DNA of 64,000 bases from NCBI GenBank assembly GCA_964036295.1, contig OZ038468.1, positions 16,022,683 through 16,086,682 of the forward strand. The letters are read 5' to 3'. The notes beneath the pieces were generated by a model. That model was given only the letters and a program-made list of their open reading frames with translations, was not told the DNA's origin and did not search any database. The position numbers were made by a program, and so were the translations under genes. The stretch's first letter is position 1, and each line of letters starts with the position of its first letter. This stretch comes from Plumapathes pennacea. Taxonomy: Eukaryota > Cnidaria > Anthozoa > Antipatharia > Myriopathidae. Positions 36,401 to 47,000 of the stretch are shown here, piece by piece.

Positions 36401-39191
36401 CATCCAGAAACAAATTAAAGCACCATTCTTGTGCCCAAGGCTATGTAATCTGGCCTTCAATCTCCACAATATTATTTATATCCTCCTGTATCTTCTCACT
36501 CAGGAAAACTTGTTCAGCGGAGAAAATATGGCAGGTGGCCTATCTTGCTTAAGGTAAAGTTAGTGAATACCACACAGTAATACCATTTCTCCTGACACTG
36601 CACTAAGACATTTTGTTCCAGATCAGGAGAACAAAAATACTTACCAAACATGCTATAAGCTCGTCCATTATCCCTATCAGCTCAGCAGGAGTAAAGTCTT
36701 TAACTTTTATTGCTCCAGCCTGTGCAGAAAGGAAACCAATAACAAAACGAACCCAGGTTGCAAATCTTGACTAAGATCTTGGCAAGATCTTGCTGTATGA
36801 TTATTAAGATATTGCCTAGATCATGTGACATCCAGCCAAGATCATGTAAGGAAGGCTGAAGACAAATAAATGTTCACCTGATTTTCAATAAATCAATATC
36901 AGTGATCATGAAAGCCTGCTTGGTTCCCAAACAGGTCCCACGACATTTGGTCAACGTCCTTTTTGTAGGACAGACAGTATAAAGCCTCCTTCATTATTAG
37001 ACTCTCACTGTGTTGATCACTAATGGCTGCAAAGAAGGCCAGACAGTAAATGGACCAAAGGTGAGAGGGCTGTAGTGCACAGTTCTTGAGGAATGTGAAA
37101 GGACCCACCTTTACAGCTGGTTCAAACTGAAGAACTTTTTTTGCTTTGTTACAGAGCATTCCTGCATCCATTTTGGGATCCATCATCTCAATGGCTGACA
37201 TAGCTTCAAACAACCCAAAACTAAACAGACAATAGCATGATTGGATTATTATATACATTACTGTAAATAGAACTTGTAGGTCCTCAATTATAGGGCTCTG
37301 ATATACATGATTGTACATATACTGTTCAATGTAACCAATCAATAACAACAACAATTTATCAGTTCAAAAAGTGATAAAAACAGTTGAGAATATGGTTTAA
37401 GCAGGTCAAAATAAATAAATAAATAAATAAATATTGTTTATTTAAAGTTGAAGCATTAGGGAGTGGTTGCCCATTCTCCCGAGCCAGAGGCTCATGTTTC
37501 AAATGTCCGACCGGTGGAATACCTGTAGAGAGAAGACAGGTTCAGAAGGGAAAAACCGTTGGAGTTGCCTCCTCGGATGAAAAACCTTCTTACTACTGCC
37601 GGCCGTGGGAATTGAACCCACTACCTCCTGGCTTAGAGCTTCATTACGGATTCATCACCACCCCCAAACCGCTCGTCAAAGCAAACAAAAGTGCAGGTAA
37701 CACAAGATACAGTGTTAACTACTGTATAATGTGACATGTCTTATCAAATATACAATAATGTCATTTTGTACGTTTATTTTGTTTAAATCAAGTATGCATG
37801 ATAGTATTAAGAATAACTTACGTGTTATCATGAACCAGTTCACCAAGTGCCAACTCTGTAAAGAAAAAGGCACTTTAGGTACAAATTGTAATAACATTGT
37901 ACTATACACACACAAGATCAATGTACAAGTATGTGGTTCATCAGTAAAAATCAGGATGAGTAGCACATAATGTGACAAGGGAAACAAGCAGGCAGTGAAT
38001 ATGGCTTCTGTAATGGTCTGATACAGTTAATGGCCTCCAACTCACCTTGTGCAGCTTCAGTAAAATCTTCTGTAATATCCACCCAATTATACTGAGGTAC
38101 ATTGGCACCTGCAAAACAACATTATCATTTCACTCCCAAGAGTGATTAACTCTAATTTTCTCTCACTGTAGTATGAATGACTCAGTTTTTGATAGCTTGT
38201 TCAGATGAAAGCTGATTAAAATATCACTTCTTAAACTACAACACTCATCCATTCTCTTCTAAAAACGTTGGGAAAATCTGCATCAATTTGAGCTTTATAC
38301 AAGTTCTTCCAACAATCCAAGAAGAAAGACTGCATTAGAATGATGCAGCAAGATTTATTAAATGTGATATACCCCTAGTGAGAATTACACAGTGGATACA
38401 TGTCTAGTATACCAATAGATCGTTTTTGATCACTCTCAGGAATTCTGACCACCTACAGTACATGAAAAGTGCAGTAAAATTGTGAGACTTTGTCATTCTA
38501 TCTATTAATGCACTTATCAGCGGCAATCCAGAGGGGAGGGGAGTGGCATGGGAAGGGGCGGGGTGTAACCCTGGGGACATATTTCTACTGTACGCACTTA
38601 CCCTTATTGTGCAAATTGGGAAATTCCCTTGCTGTGGAAACAACTAAAATAATCCTGAATATTAGTGATATCGACTCGCAGAATTTATACCGCAGAACAC
38701 CATGTCCACCGTGCCCAGGGTTGCCAGACTTACACAGGCTAGATTTTCCCAATAACTCGCTTAAAAGAAGTATCTAGGTTAGAGAATCAGAGCTAATCCT
38801 GATTGGGCTATCACTGTACATCCGGACATGCGATAGCTGTCATATTGTTTTTCGTAAGGTGTGATGGTTTCTCATCTATGTATCCTTTGAAAACTTCACT
38901 TGCAGCTAACTAAAGAGATACAATTGTGCTTTACGCTGTCTTCATACAACAAACATGATACGAACCTAGTTCAGACATCTTCGCAGCGACTGGATCCACG
39001 TCTTTCAGCATGCTTTCTTCTTCATTGACAAGTTCTCTGAATAAACGAATAGGACTCGAGCTGAAGACAACTCAGTGCAGGTAAAGAAAACGACCAAAGG
39101 TGTCTACTTACTCGTTATCGTTTCCCGCTTTGGTAGTTTCTGACAGAGGAATCAAGTTGTCATCCTTCCCTGGGTCAGCACTGTCCGCCAT
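21445..39191 (-). CDS. NAA35: NAA35 / MAK10, NatC N-alpha-acetyltransferase auxiliary subunit
   Basis: Scaffold subunit of the NatC complex, which acetylates nascent protein N-termini at ribosomes. Twenty-nine exons, every junction in phase, 754 residues (human about 725): 39112-39191, 38966-39036, 38046-38108, 37822-37855, 37109-37220, 36645-36719, 35988-36080, 35795-35869, 35468-35534, 35127-35170, 34886-34939, 34616-34705, 34380-34497, 33842-33930, 29935-30018, 28709-28768, 27997-28100, 27407-27473, 26972-27070, 26523-26576, 25999-26123, 24873-24955, 24483-24530, 23894-23976, 23631-23696, 23259-23369, 22810-22903, 22386-22447, 21445-21504. Diagnostic stretches: [69 protein letters not shown] and C-terminal [18 protein letters not shown]. 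Exon 24483-24530 is Lys-rich. The donor of the exon at 22810 is the least certain. Intron 14 (30019-33841) hosts a GPCR gene. Confidence 0.95.
22029..22274. mobile_element. MITE with CCCCGTCCACAC-type ends
   Basis: Left ACCCCGCCCACACTAATCCG pairs with right TAGTGTGGACGGGGCCT. The interior is built from inverted CGTTTTCGAAA words (AAACGCGTTTTCGAAAAC). Related right ends occur at 57960 (TGTGGACGGGGCCTAAG) and 30157 (GTAAACGGGGCCTAA). It lies in NAA35 intron 28. Confidence 0.7.
24006..24260. mobile_element. CCAAT-rich MITE copy, opposite orientation
   Basis: The right end CAGTCATCCGAAAACGGCTC matches the element at 10566-10880. The left TIR is not recognisable. It lies a few tens of bases upstream of the acceptor of NAA35 exon 23894-23976. 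Confidence 0.7.
25016..25195. mobile_element. CCAAT-rich MITE fragment
   Basis: Begins TAGAGTGGTTTCCGGATAAA and carries AACCAACCAGGAGCC and TGATTGG words in the order of the 10566 element. It is truncated at the right end, in NAA35 intron 21. Confidence 0.5.
25327..25800. mobile_element. TIR element, TGTTACAC family, copy 1
   Basis: Left end AAGGCCCTGTTACACCGTGC and right end TGCACAGTGTAACAGCGCCTT are long inverted repeats continuing into ATTTTCTCAGCAACTTGT. The interior holds further inverted TTGCACAGTGTAACA words. About 474 bp, no transposase. A second copy is at 39281-39710. Confidence 0.75.
25871..25940. mobile_element. Very short (70-bp) Tc1/mariner-like MITE
   Basis: CAGTGGAATCCCGCCTTACG pairs with TATTAAGGGGGTTCCACTG, flanked by TA. 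A related left end (CAGTAGAACTCCGTTAATACG) lies at 25193. Both flank the larger element at 25327-25800. Confidence 0.65.
27590..27815. repeat. 89-bp tandem repeat, ~2.5 units
   Basis: The unit begins GTGACCACTCAAATGAAA; starts are at 27590, 27679 and 27768. A single unit in reverse orientation lies near 22580-22660. It is in NAA35 intron 17. Confidence 0.85.
28513..28661. mobile_element. Mutator-like foldback element with 9-bp target duplication
   Basis: Inverted arms start TACCCTGGGTGCCAAAGG and end CCTCTGGCACCCAGGGTA; both continue into TTTCTCGCTCTCGGAAGCTCC or its complement. The 9-bp word ACACGTACA flanks both sides (28504-28512 and 28662-28670). It lies in NAA35 intron 16, 47 bp from the exon at 28709-28768. 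Confidence 0.75.
28945..29235. mobile_element. CCAAT-rich MITE copy
   Basis: TTTTGGTTTTGCGTTTGC ... CGGCAGTCTTCCGAAAAACC matches the element at 10566-10880 in reverse orientation, with GCATTGCTGATTGG in the middle. NAA35 intron 15. Confidence 0.65.
29276..29454. mobile_element. Foldback element (179 bp)
   Basis: CAATAAACTACTTTTGGC at the left is perfectly inverted at the right (GCCAAAAGTAGTTTATTG). Inner arms include GGATAATTGTCC / GGACAATTATC and CAGTTGCCC / GGGCAACTG. Nearly the whole element can form one hairpin. Confidence 0.75.
30070..30157. mobile_element. Short MITE fragment, CCGTTTACAC ends
   Basis: TACCGTTTACACAAAAACG pairs with AAGTGTAAACGGGGCC. It is similar in design to the CCGTCCACAC element at 22029. 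It lies just upstream of the acceptor of NAA35 exon 29935-30018. Confidence 0.55.
31363..32481 (-). CDS. Class A (rhodopsin-like) G-protein-coupled receptor, single exon
   Basis: Complete intronless ORF of 372 residues inside NAA35 intron 14, same strand. N-glycosylation sequons lie in the first 35 residues. Seven hydrophobic segments are visible, with class A landmarks: GAFGNFVIL (TM1 Asn), SLSLSDFIQ (TM2 Asp), a Cys at the TM3 start ([12 protein letters not shown]), an ECL2 Cys (EEDCYYMYE), ICWFPYV (TM6 CWxP) and NSAINPLLY (TM7 NPxxY). The DRY position reads AYRYLTI, so the acidic residue is replaced by Tyr while the Arg is kept. Intracellular loop 3 is very basic ([20 protein letters not shown]). 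Ligand and subfamily cannot be called from sequence alone. A decayed copy of its 3' end lies upstream at 32940-33145. Confidence 0.9.
   Translation of the reverse strand: MSVESFCTLQVASNMTSNYALNFTNSTPLVTNSSNPYTGSSMGPALATFFSIWGSSMVLIGAFGNFVILVAFMAHPNLRTHINYFIASLSLSDFIQVVFYLPLEVEYHTRKVFIHSLAVCDFMYVLFFLTFTSSSLNLVAASAYRYLTIRLPFRSRSVTKSHVAVVILAIWLYSTLVAFLPLMGWRPMETIVTEEDCYYMYEPAYAIFVISLHWLIPAFLGFVLYILMFRIAKAREDIIAQNQVRRTAERRRRLTAFRGAKTLSKVAVVYLICWFPYVIEVLLVTSKVVKSNQILHYFLAYLCYSNSAINPLLYAGLCWDFKEVFIALYMRFIQSCFNFFGKVSTNEGRQYSAINLQASYRERAKRKSETSV
32940..33145 (-). pseudogene. GPCR 3'-end remnant, tandem duplicate of 31363-32481
   Basis: The minus strand reads [20 protein letters not shown] followed by KLEISV and a stop, against [20 protein letters not shown] and KSETSV in the intact receptor. 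The downstream flank also matches (AACAAATACAGTGGTCTCA versus AACAAATACAGTGGCCTCA). The seven-helix body is missing. This is a broken copy left by local duplication and deletion. Confidence 0.8.
33312..33505. mobile_element. Tc1/mariner-like MITE interrupted by a T tract
   Basis: The right end GAGAGAGTTGACTG and the interior GACGGACACC words match the elements at 779 and 46737. A run of about 28 T residues (33376-33404) splits it. Confidence 0.55.
34085..34340. repeat. 15-bp minisatellite (TATGTTACGTTATGC)
   Basis: About 16 units with C/A and T/C variants, in NAA35 intron 13. It creates long repetitive ORFs on the plus strand that are not genes. Confidence 0.95.
36905..37108 (-). other. Open reading frame continuing NAA35 exon 5 into intron 5
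   Basis: Past the donor at 37108 (AAG|GTGGGT) the exon 5 frame stays open for 68 codons ([20 protein letters not shown] and onward), ending AGFHDH-stop. Human NAA35 has nothing like it and the spliced reading matches the family, so retention would give a truncated protein. It could be chance, a retained-intron isoform or an old insertion. Confidence 0.35.
37385..37665 (-). mobile_element. tRNA-derived SINE
   Basis: On the minus strand, GTGGGTTCAATTCCCACGG is a tRNA T-arm with a B-box-like GGTTCAATTCC, preceded by TCTAAGCCAGGAGGTAG. The 3' end is an (AAATAAAT)n-type tail at 37408-37440. The tRNA part is incomplete, so it is not a tRNA gene. It lies in NAA35 intron 4. Confidence 0.65.
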
Positions 39192-41044
39192 GTTGAAGTT
39201 GCTTCGGGCCGGCCCAGGCCCGCTCGGGCATAAGAAAACCTCGATACCAGTCTCTCATCAAAACACCGAATGCATGACGTCGCTGTTACACTGCAATTTT
39301 CTCAGCAACTCGTTTCTCAACGGTTGAAAAAGTATCGATGCAGTTTGTGGAGGTAGAATGTTACACTGTGCAACGCGATCTCAGCAACTTGCAACGATTT
39401 GTGTTGAGGAAAGTTGGGGAGTGATTGTGATTGGCTCGCTGTAAATTCCAGACGTCAACACACGGAGGAATTTGAATCTTTATAAAGAAGTGCACATGGC
39501 TCTTGATTGCGCCAAAGCAAAAATTACGAGACAAGTTGCTCGAGGGGTGTTACACTGTGCAACGGCGTCGCAAGTCACTGCAACGCGTTGCGAAAAGTAG
39601 AACCGAGTTCTGACTTCTTGCAACGTTGCGCGCAACAAAAAATTGCGACACGTGCAACAGCGTTGCAAGACAAGTTGCTGAGAAAATTGCACAGTGTAAG
39701 AGGGCCTTTAGAGCGATGGGTCGTTAAAAATGAGAAGATTTATGTCACTCACCGTCTCACACATTTGCTGAATGGTTTGACCCCAGGAGCAAAAAAAAAG
39801 AACAGCTTGCAAGTTCCAAACTTTATTATTTTGCTCACAAAAAGAAAACAAACACAGGCTCCTATTAAAAGAAATACTTTTCAAGCACTGCGTATGCATA
39901 TTGTGACTTCATTTACTAGTTTATTCCTGAAGAATGTTCTTGGGATACGTCCTCTGTTTATACAATGAGGAAGCTTGGACTTTTAAAAAAAAGCAGATAA
40001 CAATTTCCATGACCTTTATCATTTTTGACCCATCAGTGCTTTCTTCCAAGACTTACTCGATACTTGACTGTAAGTTAGATCAATGCCTTTAGTCTATAAC
40101 ACAAGTTGTGCAATAAAAAAACGAGGCTTGCACGGCGCGATGTGAAAATTTACTTCGAGTTAGACTGAGTTACAGTAATGGTGACGAACGCTGACCAACG
40201 GAAGTGACGTCAATAACAGCAGCCTCAGGTTCATTTCATAATCTTCAGCAACCAGAAAAGTACTTTTCAATCTCAACATCTGTTGAGTTATCTATGGTCT
40301 GTACAGTTTATGTTGGCTCTTTAAATAAAAATAAACGAACAATCTGAGGTACACCCTGTTATGGGCTAACTGTAACGTGCATATCGGTTTCTCAGGATTG
40401 CCCGATTGACGGCCAAAACGCTTAAAAATACTAAAATTGTTTGGCGAACACTCGCGAGTAAATGTGGTATAAAATGGCTTTGAAGTTAGCCCTCCTAATA
40501 CAATTTTGAGAGCAAATACATCGAGATCATGTGCAGCAGCATATGGTACTTTCTTACTGTCTATCAAATAAACCTCTTTGTTGAGCTTGGTTTTGTTTCC
40601 ACATAGCAGTTCCCCGCTCTGCCCGTCAGTTATCAACAAGTGGCCCGTAAAAATGCATTTAGGCTAACTGCAAGCTGTGACGTGTTATGCGCGCGCATCC
40701 TCTAGGACCACTCTTGTTTCCGGTAGTACACTCGGCACACTGGTCAGAGGGGCTGGCCGTATAATTACTGCATGGTTTCCGAGCGTCTCATTGGTCTGGG
40801 GCGGACCGATACTGGTGGCGGTTGTTCACTTAAATTTCGCGGGCGTGGTTGAACTGCAAGAAACAAAAATAACAACGATAACGGCTGACTTTTCTATGGT
40901 ATAAGCGATGTAGTGAGAGTTTATAGTTTAGTCAGCTTTGGTCTGAGCAAGGTATCAAAAGTCAAATTCTCTATACTGTATGATATATTTCTGGTGAGAA
41001 ACTGAAGGAGAAAACTGAACTTGATCATCTTGGGAGTGAAAGGG
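39192..41044. other. Intergenic: NAA35 promoter side and 3' flank of the PH-SH2 gene
   Basis: The NAA35 start codon is at 39189-39191. A TIR element fills 39281-39710, so the core promoter must be within or beside it. A minus-strand ORF at 40292-40639 (115 codons) has no recognisable family or splice context. A repeat at 40925-41046 abuts the tentative last exon of the PH-SH2 gene. Confidence 0.45.
39281..39710. mobile_element. TIR element, TGTTACAC family, copy 2
   Basis: CGCTGTTACACTGCAATTTT at the left pairs with AAAATTGCACAGTGTAAGAG at the right; inner words match the copy at 25327-25800. It starts 90 bp upstream of the NAA35 start codon. Confidence 0.75.
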
Positions 41045-44000
41045 TTAAAAGCAAAGTATAGAAGTTAGCACTGAATCAAAATGGCTTTGCAATTCAATTT
41101 TAACAGACTTACTAGACTGTGCCACTAACACCTCCCTTTCTGGCCAAAGATCGTTGTGTAAGTAAAAAACAAAAAAAAAAAAAATCCGAGTTGGCCCTCA
41201 CACCTCGCCCAGCCGCTCGGGTCCAGACCTCAAATTCTCAAACTCGATCATTTTTTAACTCGCGCACACGATCTTTGCCCATAAAAGGAGCGTTCGTGTT
41301 CACAGTCTACAGACTTACCTTTTGGCGGGAGATTCTGATAACTACGCGGAAGTGCGTCACGTGGCAATGACTGGACCATTTGCGGGCCTCCCTTCTCGGG
41401 GACGTTTTCGTACCCCCCTGCCTTGACCACTCTCGGGGGGAGGGGTGGAGGGGGATTTACTGCCGCTTGTGGGGGAACATTTTCGTAGCCAAACGCTGGA
41501 CGAGTTCCTGGAAGGGGATCAGAGTTTCTTTTCCCCGATGTCATTTCATTATCCATTCTGGACGCACGCTTTGGCGGTACATTTTGGTAGCCTTGTGAAG
41601 TAGATGGCTGCCTTGCTGGTAGTTTCGGTGGTGCATCTGACAGTGGAAATTTAGGATCGCCACTCAGTAACTGTGGCGTGTTCTGTCCTCCTTTTCCTGA
41701 CTCGTCCCCAGTGAGTCATCTCTCTTATTCGCGCGTACGTCTCGCGGGGAGTGACGGGAAGGAGGAAAGGTGGCGCGGGGGGGACGACGGGAAGCCGTGA
41801 GACCCCGCGAAAATAAGAGAGACGACTGGGGACGAGTCAGGTCATTTTCTACCTAACAACTTCCTTACTTCCATGCTTCTCCCTATTTTTCCTTTCTTCC
41901 TTCCTTTCTTCCATCTACCATTCCTTCCTTCTATTTTTATCATCTTCCTTCCACCCTTCATCTTCTTCATTACCTATTCTACGTTTCTTAAAATCCTCGC
42001 CCAGCCCTTTTTGATTCCTTCCTGCCTTTCAATATTATTATTTTTTCATTGTATTTGCTTCTTTGCTTATTTAATTTCTTTCTTTGCTTACCAGAGACAC
42101 CAGAATTTCTTTTCTCCGGCGTGTTTTCATAACTGTTTGTCTGCTTGAGCGGAACATTTTGGTGGCCCCGTGGAGAAGATGGTTGTCTTGTAGGAAGCTG
42201 TGGTGGCTCTGAAAAAAGACAAATTTACCTACTAAGCTGCGGCACGTTTCCTCCTTTCCTTTATCCCTTAATGTCTGTCTGTCTGTCTGTCTGTCTGTCT
42301 TTCTTTCTTTGCCCACCCTCGGCCCCGGACGACTGAAGTCCACTCTCCTTTATTCACGGTGAAAGTCGAACCTCGAGCGCCCTATGAAACCGGTTAGAAC
42401 CGGTTATCGCTAAGTAGCCGCGCGTCAAACTACAGTCTACCCCTTCTTGAGGGACTACATGAACTGACTGACGAACTGCTTTAATAGTTCTCCCCTTCTT
42501 GAGGTTTTATTTGGTGCCCTTGTCCTATTTCGTTTACCTTCCATCCTCTCTCGTTTCCTTCTTTCTCTTTCTCTCGTCTTCTCACTTAACACATTCCACT
42601 TTCTTACCTTTAGGAGGTATGTTTTGGTAACCAGATGCAGGATTTAGTACTTTCTGAGGGGGAGGTACTGCGGCTACAAGAGAACGCACAAAAAAAGGGT
42701 TGTTAACATATAGAGAATATTAAACGGCGGCGCGAAGATATGAATTTTATTTTCGAGTGATAAAAACAATATTTTACGAACGAGTGCTTCGCGAGTGGGT
42801 AAAATATTGTTTTTACCACGAGAAAATAAAATCCATATCTTCAAGCCACCGTGTAATTTTCTTTTTATTATATTAGGCACGAGTGTTTTACGAGAAATTG
42901 CACAAACAACGGTGCAAAAGCGGGAAATGATGCCAACGATATCCTCACTAGTAAGGATATGGAAAATACGCCACTCGGGTCCCGGATGTAGTTTCGTATG
43001 GATTTTACGCACGGTATATTTTCCAGTAAAACATTCGTGTCTATATAATAAACAGGTATAACTCTACGAGTGACTTGAGGATCAATTCAATATAGAGTGG
43101 TTCTCTGATGACTTTTCGAAAACCAGTAATTATAGCATCAATCACAAAGGCTGTACGAGAACACTTTCAACTAACCACAAGGTCAAAATCGTGTTTTATT
43201 TTTGTTCCTGGATGCTGTTAAACTTGTTTGGGCCAATTTAAAAGGGTAGCAAACGCAAAACCAAAATAAACACATGATTACCTTTTTCAGGAATATTCTC
43301 GTAGCCATGTGGCATGGTTCCCGAGCTCTTTCTGGAGGGAAGAGGAGGAGGGGTATCTGCAATCAAGCAGCAAGGCAACTGTAAGCTCGCGAATTTGTAG
43401 ATAATACTTTTGAGGGAGTAGGGTATTAGAGCTGGCACAAGATCACACTTCAAAACTTCCTCAATTTTAGGTATGTAGGTGGGGTTCGCATCCCTTTCCG
43501 CTGGCCTCCGCTTTCGCTGAACCGCGCATTCGAATTACAGTGGAATCCCTGGAATTACTTCGTGGGATTCGCGAGCTTAAAACGGATGACAGCATAAGCT
43601 CAAACAGTTCATTCTCAGCCTTTTGTGTCAGCCTTTTACCCACTTATTCAGAAATAGAAAGAGCGTGATAAAATATGCACGATTCCAAAATTTCAGGATC
43701 ATAGCAATTACCGATCGAATTTGATTTCAGAAATATCTAGAAGATTTGTATGGGAAACGTTGCGAAATCTGAACCAAGAATGTTACAACACTACTCACCT
43801 TTTTCCGTTGAAGGCAGGTTTACGTACGAGTTTCGCTTCGGCTTCGTGGCTTGTAGGCTCCTCAACTGGTCTATCAAACAGTAAAAATGTCCGGGTAACT
43901 GTGTTTACTTCTATTACTTGGTTCCTGAGTGCACAGTACTGGCAGCTAACTCTGATCAAAACCTGGAACTTGGCCACTTCAATTCTCACTACATCACTCA

Positions 44001-47000
44001 TACATTTTCTTCTCGAACAGTCGAGAGAATTCAAATCATGATTTCAGGAGCGAAAAGGATAGACCTCATAATCCAGCTGTGCAACCTCACTTAAAACACC
44101 CTCTGAAAAGTGTCAAAGATTTCTAAAATGAAGTTGTAGGATATTCTTAACTAACCCAACTGTTGTTGAATTTCTGTAACTTGTGTTTCACAGCCATCAC
44201 CCACAGTACGACCTGCAAAGACACAGTTACACATTAGAAAACAAATTAAAAGAAAAGACTTAAGCCTCGTCACATAAGAAAGCAAACCAACGCCCAGACA
44301 ATCACAAACACGTTTATCATACGATACGATACGATACGATAATCTTTATTTAAACACGATAAGAGTTTAAGCATCAGCTTGTGGGGTCGTGTATAAAAAC
44401 AAATAGTAATAAGCTAATCGGTAACCTATATTTAAATTATTAATAACTAGTAAAAACTAACATTCCTATAATAAATATCTAAAAATACTAATAATAATAA
44501 CAGCAATAACAATAGCGTGCTAGTATAGTGTATAATTAATAATATCTAAAATGTTCATTAAAATCTGGGATGGACTGGGCAGATAGGGCGTTAAAATCTA
44601 TATTACGAAGTGTTTTTGTTCCTTTGGCCCTTTTCACATACGTTGTAGCAGATAGTGTTTCATCGCAGGGTAAGTGCGCTGAAAGTGCGTTCCAAACTAT
44701 AGGGCCCCTATGGGCTATAGAGTTTTTCATGAAATAGGTATTGAACCGGGGCACCTTGAGTTTGTTGCTATTTCTGAAATTATAATTATAATTATAATTA
44801 TTATTATTATTATTATATATTATTTATCATTTGCACAGTTTTAATAACTGTGAAAATTAAAGAAAACATGCGGTTATACTAGAGCCGTTGTCGAGATTGC
44901 TTTGATTGTGCGTTTGCTACATTCTCGGATTCGTTCGTTTAGAAGCATTCTTTGCCAATCAGGAATCTGCAAAAACAATTACCAAGTACTTCATGTAACC
45001 CACGATATACTGTCGGTCCGCTCAGGTAGAAAGTGAAGGGTCAGACATCAAGAATATTAATAGAAGATGGCGCGATTTCAATTTCGCGTGTCTCTTGTCG
45101 TGCTACACACTGTCATTGTGGAAAATCTTCCAAGATAGAATTGGCAATTCTCTCATGCTTGATTATCGGGTTTAGAATCTTACATATTTTCTTTTCAAAG
45201 CACTGTAACCTAAAAACAACTCGCACAGCATTCTAAACTTACTCGGAGAGTGAGGCCCATCACTTTCGTCAAGCTCTGTATCACGTGAATGTTGCACTGC
45301 AATAAAATAATGCTTAAAATCAGCAAAACATAAAAGCCCTTTTGGATTCACAGTCATCAGACAGAAATCCAAATGTAGCTTCTAACTCACCCATCTCAAA
45401 TTCCACGCTTTCCAAATGATCTCTAGTTAACTGTTCACTAATATTGTATAGATCCAAAAGCCCAAAATCCATTTAAAAGTGGATGCAAATAGCGGATCGA
45501 GAATTTCGGCGCGCAAAGGATTGTGGGTGAAAGGGTCCATTGAAAATCAAACAGACAAGGTACTCACCCATTGATGGTGCATAAGGTTTTAGTTCGATCT
45601 CCTTTCTCTGGCTCTGAATGAAAAATTCCACCAGCAACTCGAGAGTGGGAAATGTCTTGTGCTGCACGTAACATGGAGTTCATAGAGAACGTAAGTGCAA
45701 AGATCTTTATCAAAGTCTTTTGATAGAAAATCGTATATGCATGTACATATATGTTTTCATTGTATCCAGAGTATCTATGTACATGTTATGTAGGCAAGTA
45801 CAAAGTCAATAAGTTCCTACAATAGGTACGTGGTCATTACTATGCGGTCTGTAACGTGCTCGGTACATGGTCGGTAACTTGGTTGGTATGTGATCGGTAT
45901 GTGGTCGTAACGTGGTCGGTACGAGCTCGGTATCGTGGTCATTACTATGTGGTCTGGAACGTGGTCGGTACATGGTCGGTAACTTGGTCGGTATGTGGTC
46001 GGTATGTGGTCGTAACGTGGTCGGTACGAGGTCGGTAACGTGGCCATTACTATGTGGTCTGTAACGTGGTCGGTACATGGTCGGTAACTTGGTTGGTATA
46101 TGGTCGGTATGTGGTCAGGTAGTATGTGGTCGGTACGTGGTCGGTGAAGTGGTCGGTATGTGGTCGGTACGAGGTCGGTAACATGGCCGGTAACGTGTCG
46201 GTATGTCGGTATGTCGGTACGTGGTCGGTAACGTGGCCGATAACGTGGTTGGTATGTGGTCGGTACGAATTCGGTAACATGGTCGGTAACGTGTCGGTAT
46301 GTGGTCGTAACGTGGTCGGTACAAGTTTGGTAACGTCTGCTCAAACTTCTTAACAGCGTCCAACTTTCACACACCAGCACAGTCAAAAACTAGTCTCCCA
46401 AGTACTATCTTTCCGTCAGTACAAACACTTCATCTCTTGTCCAACATGGCATTACACACCCGCACAAACACACTCATACTCTACGTGACATGAAGTAAAC
46501 AAATGCAAATGACACTTACATCATGACCCTTGATGACAAGAGTTCCTTGTTCATTTGTTTCAATTTTGTGATGTCGACATCTCTCAAAATGCCTGTTGTT
46601 ACAGAGAAAAAGGAAATTCAGTGCGCAGTGGAAATTTATTACAATTTCTACAAAAACACGACCCTACGGTGAATGGGTGAGTGAAAGATCAATCTCAGAT
46701 ACAGTACAGTTGTCGGTCTGATTTGTAATCTTCATACAGTCAACTTTCTCTAAGCGGACACCTCTCTACAGGCCGACAGCATACAGATTTGGTCCTTGCC
46801 GATTTTCACTCGCTTCTCTCTAACAGAACTCTCCAAGGCGGACATTAAATGCTAGTCAACGGTGTCCACCTGAGAGAGAGCTCACTGAATGCATAATCAA
46901 TATCGCATTTTACCACAACACACTAGTTTCTCGCTCTCTGATTGGTCAATTAACCGTGGTAAATAAGAGTCCAGACAACGATGTGACGCCAGCTGACGCC

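Noticed and set aside
40292..40639. 115-codon minus-strand ORF as a gene
   Set aside because: No homology recognised, no splice context, and repeat-rich surroundings.
45806..46386. Long Thr/Arg/His-rich ORFs
   Set aside because: They translate the GGTCGGTA minisatellite inside an SH2 intron.
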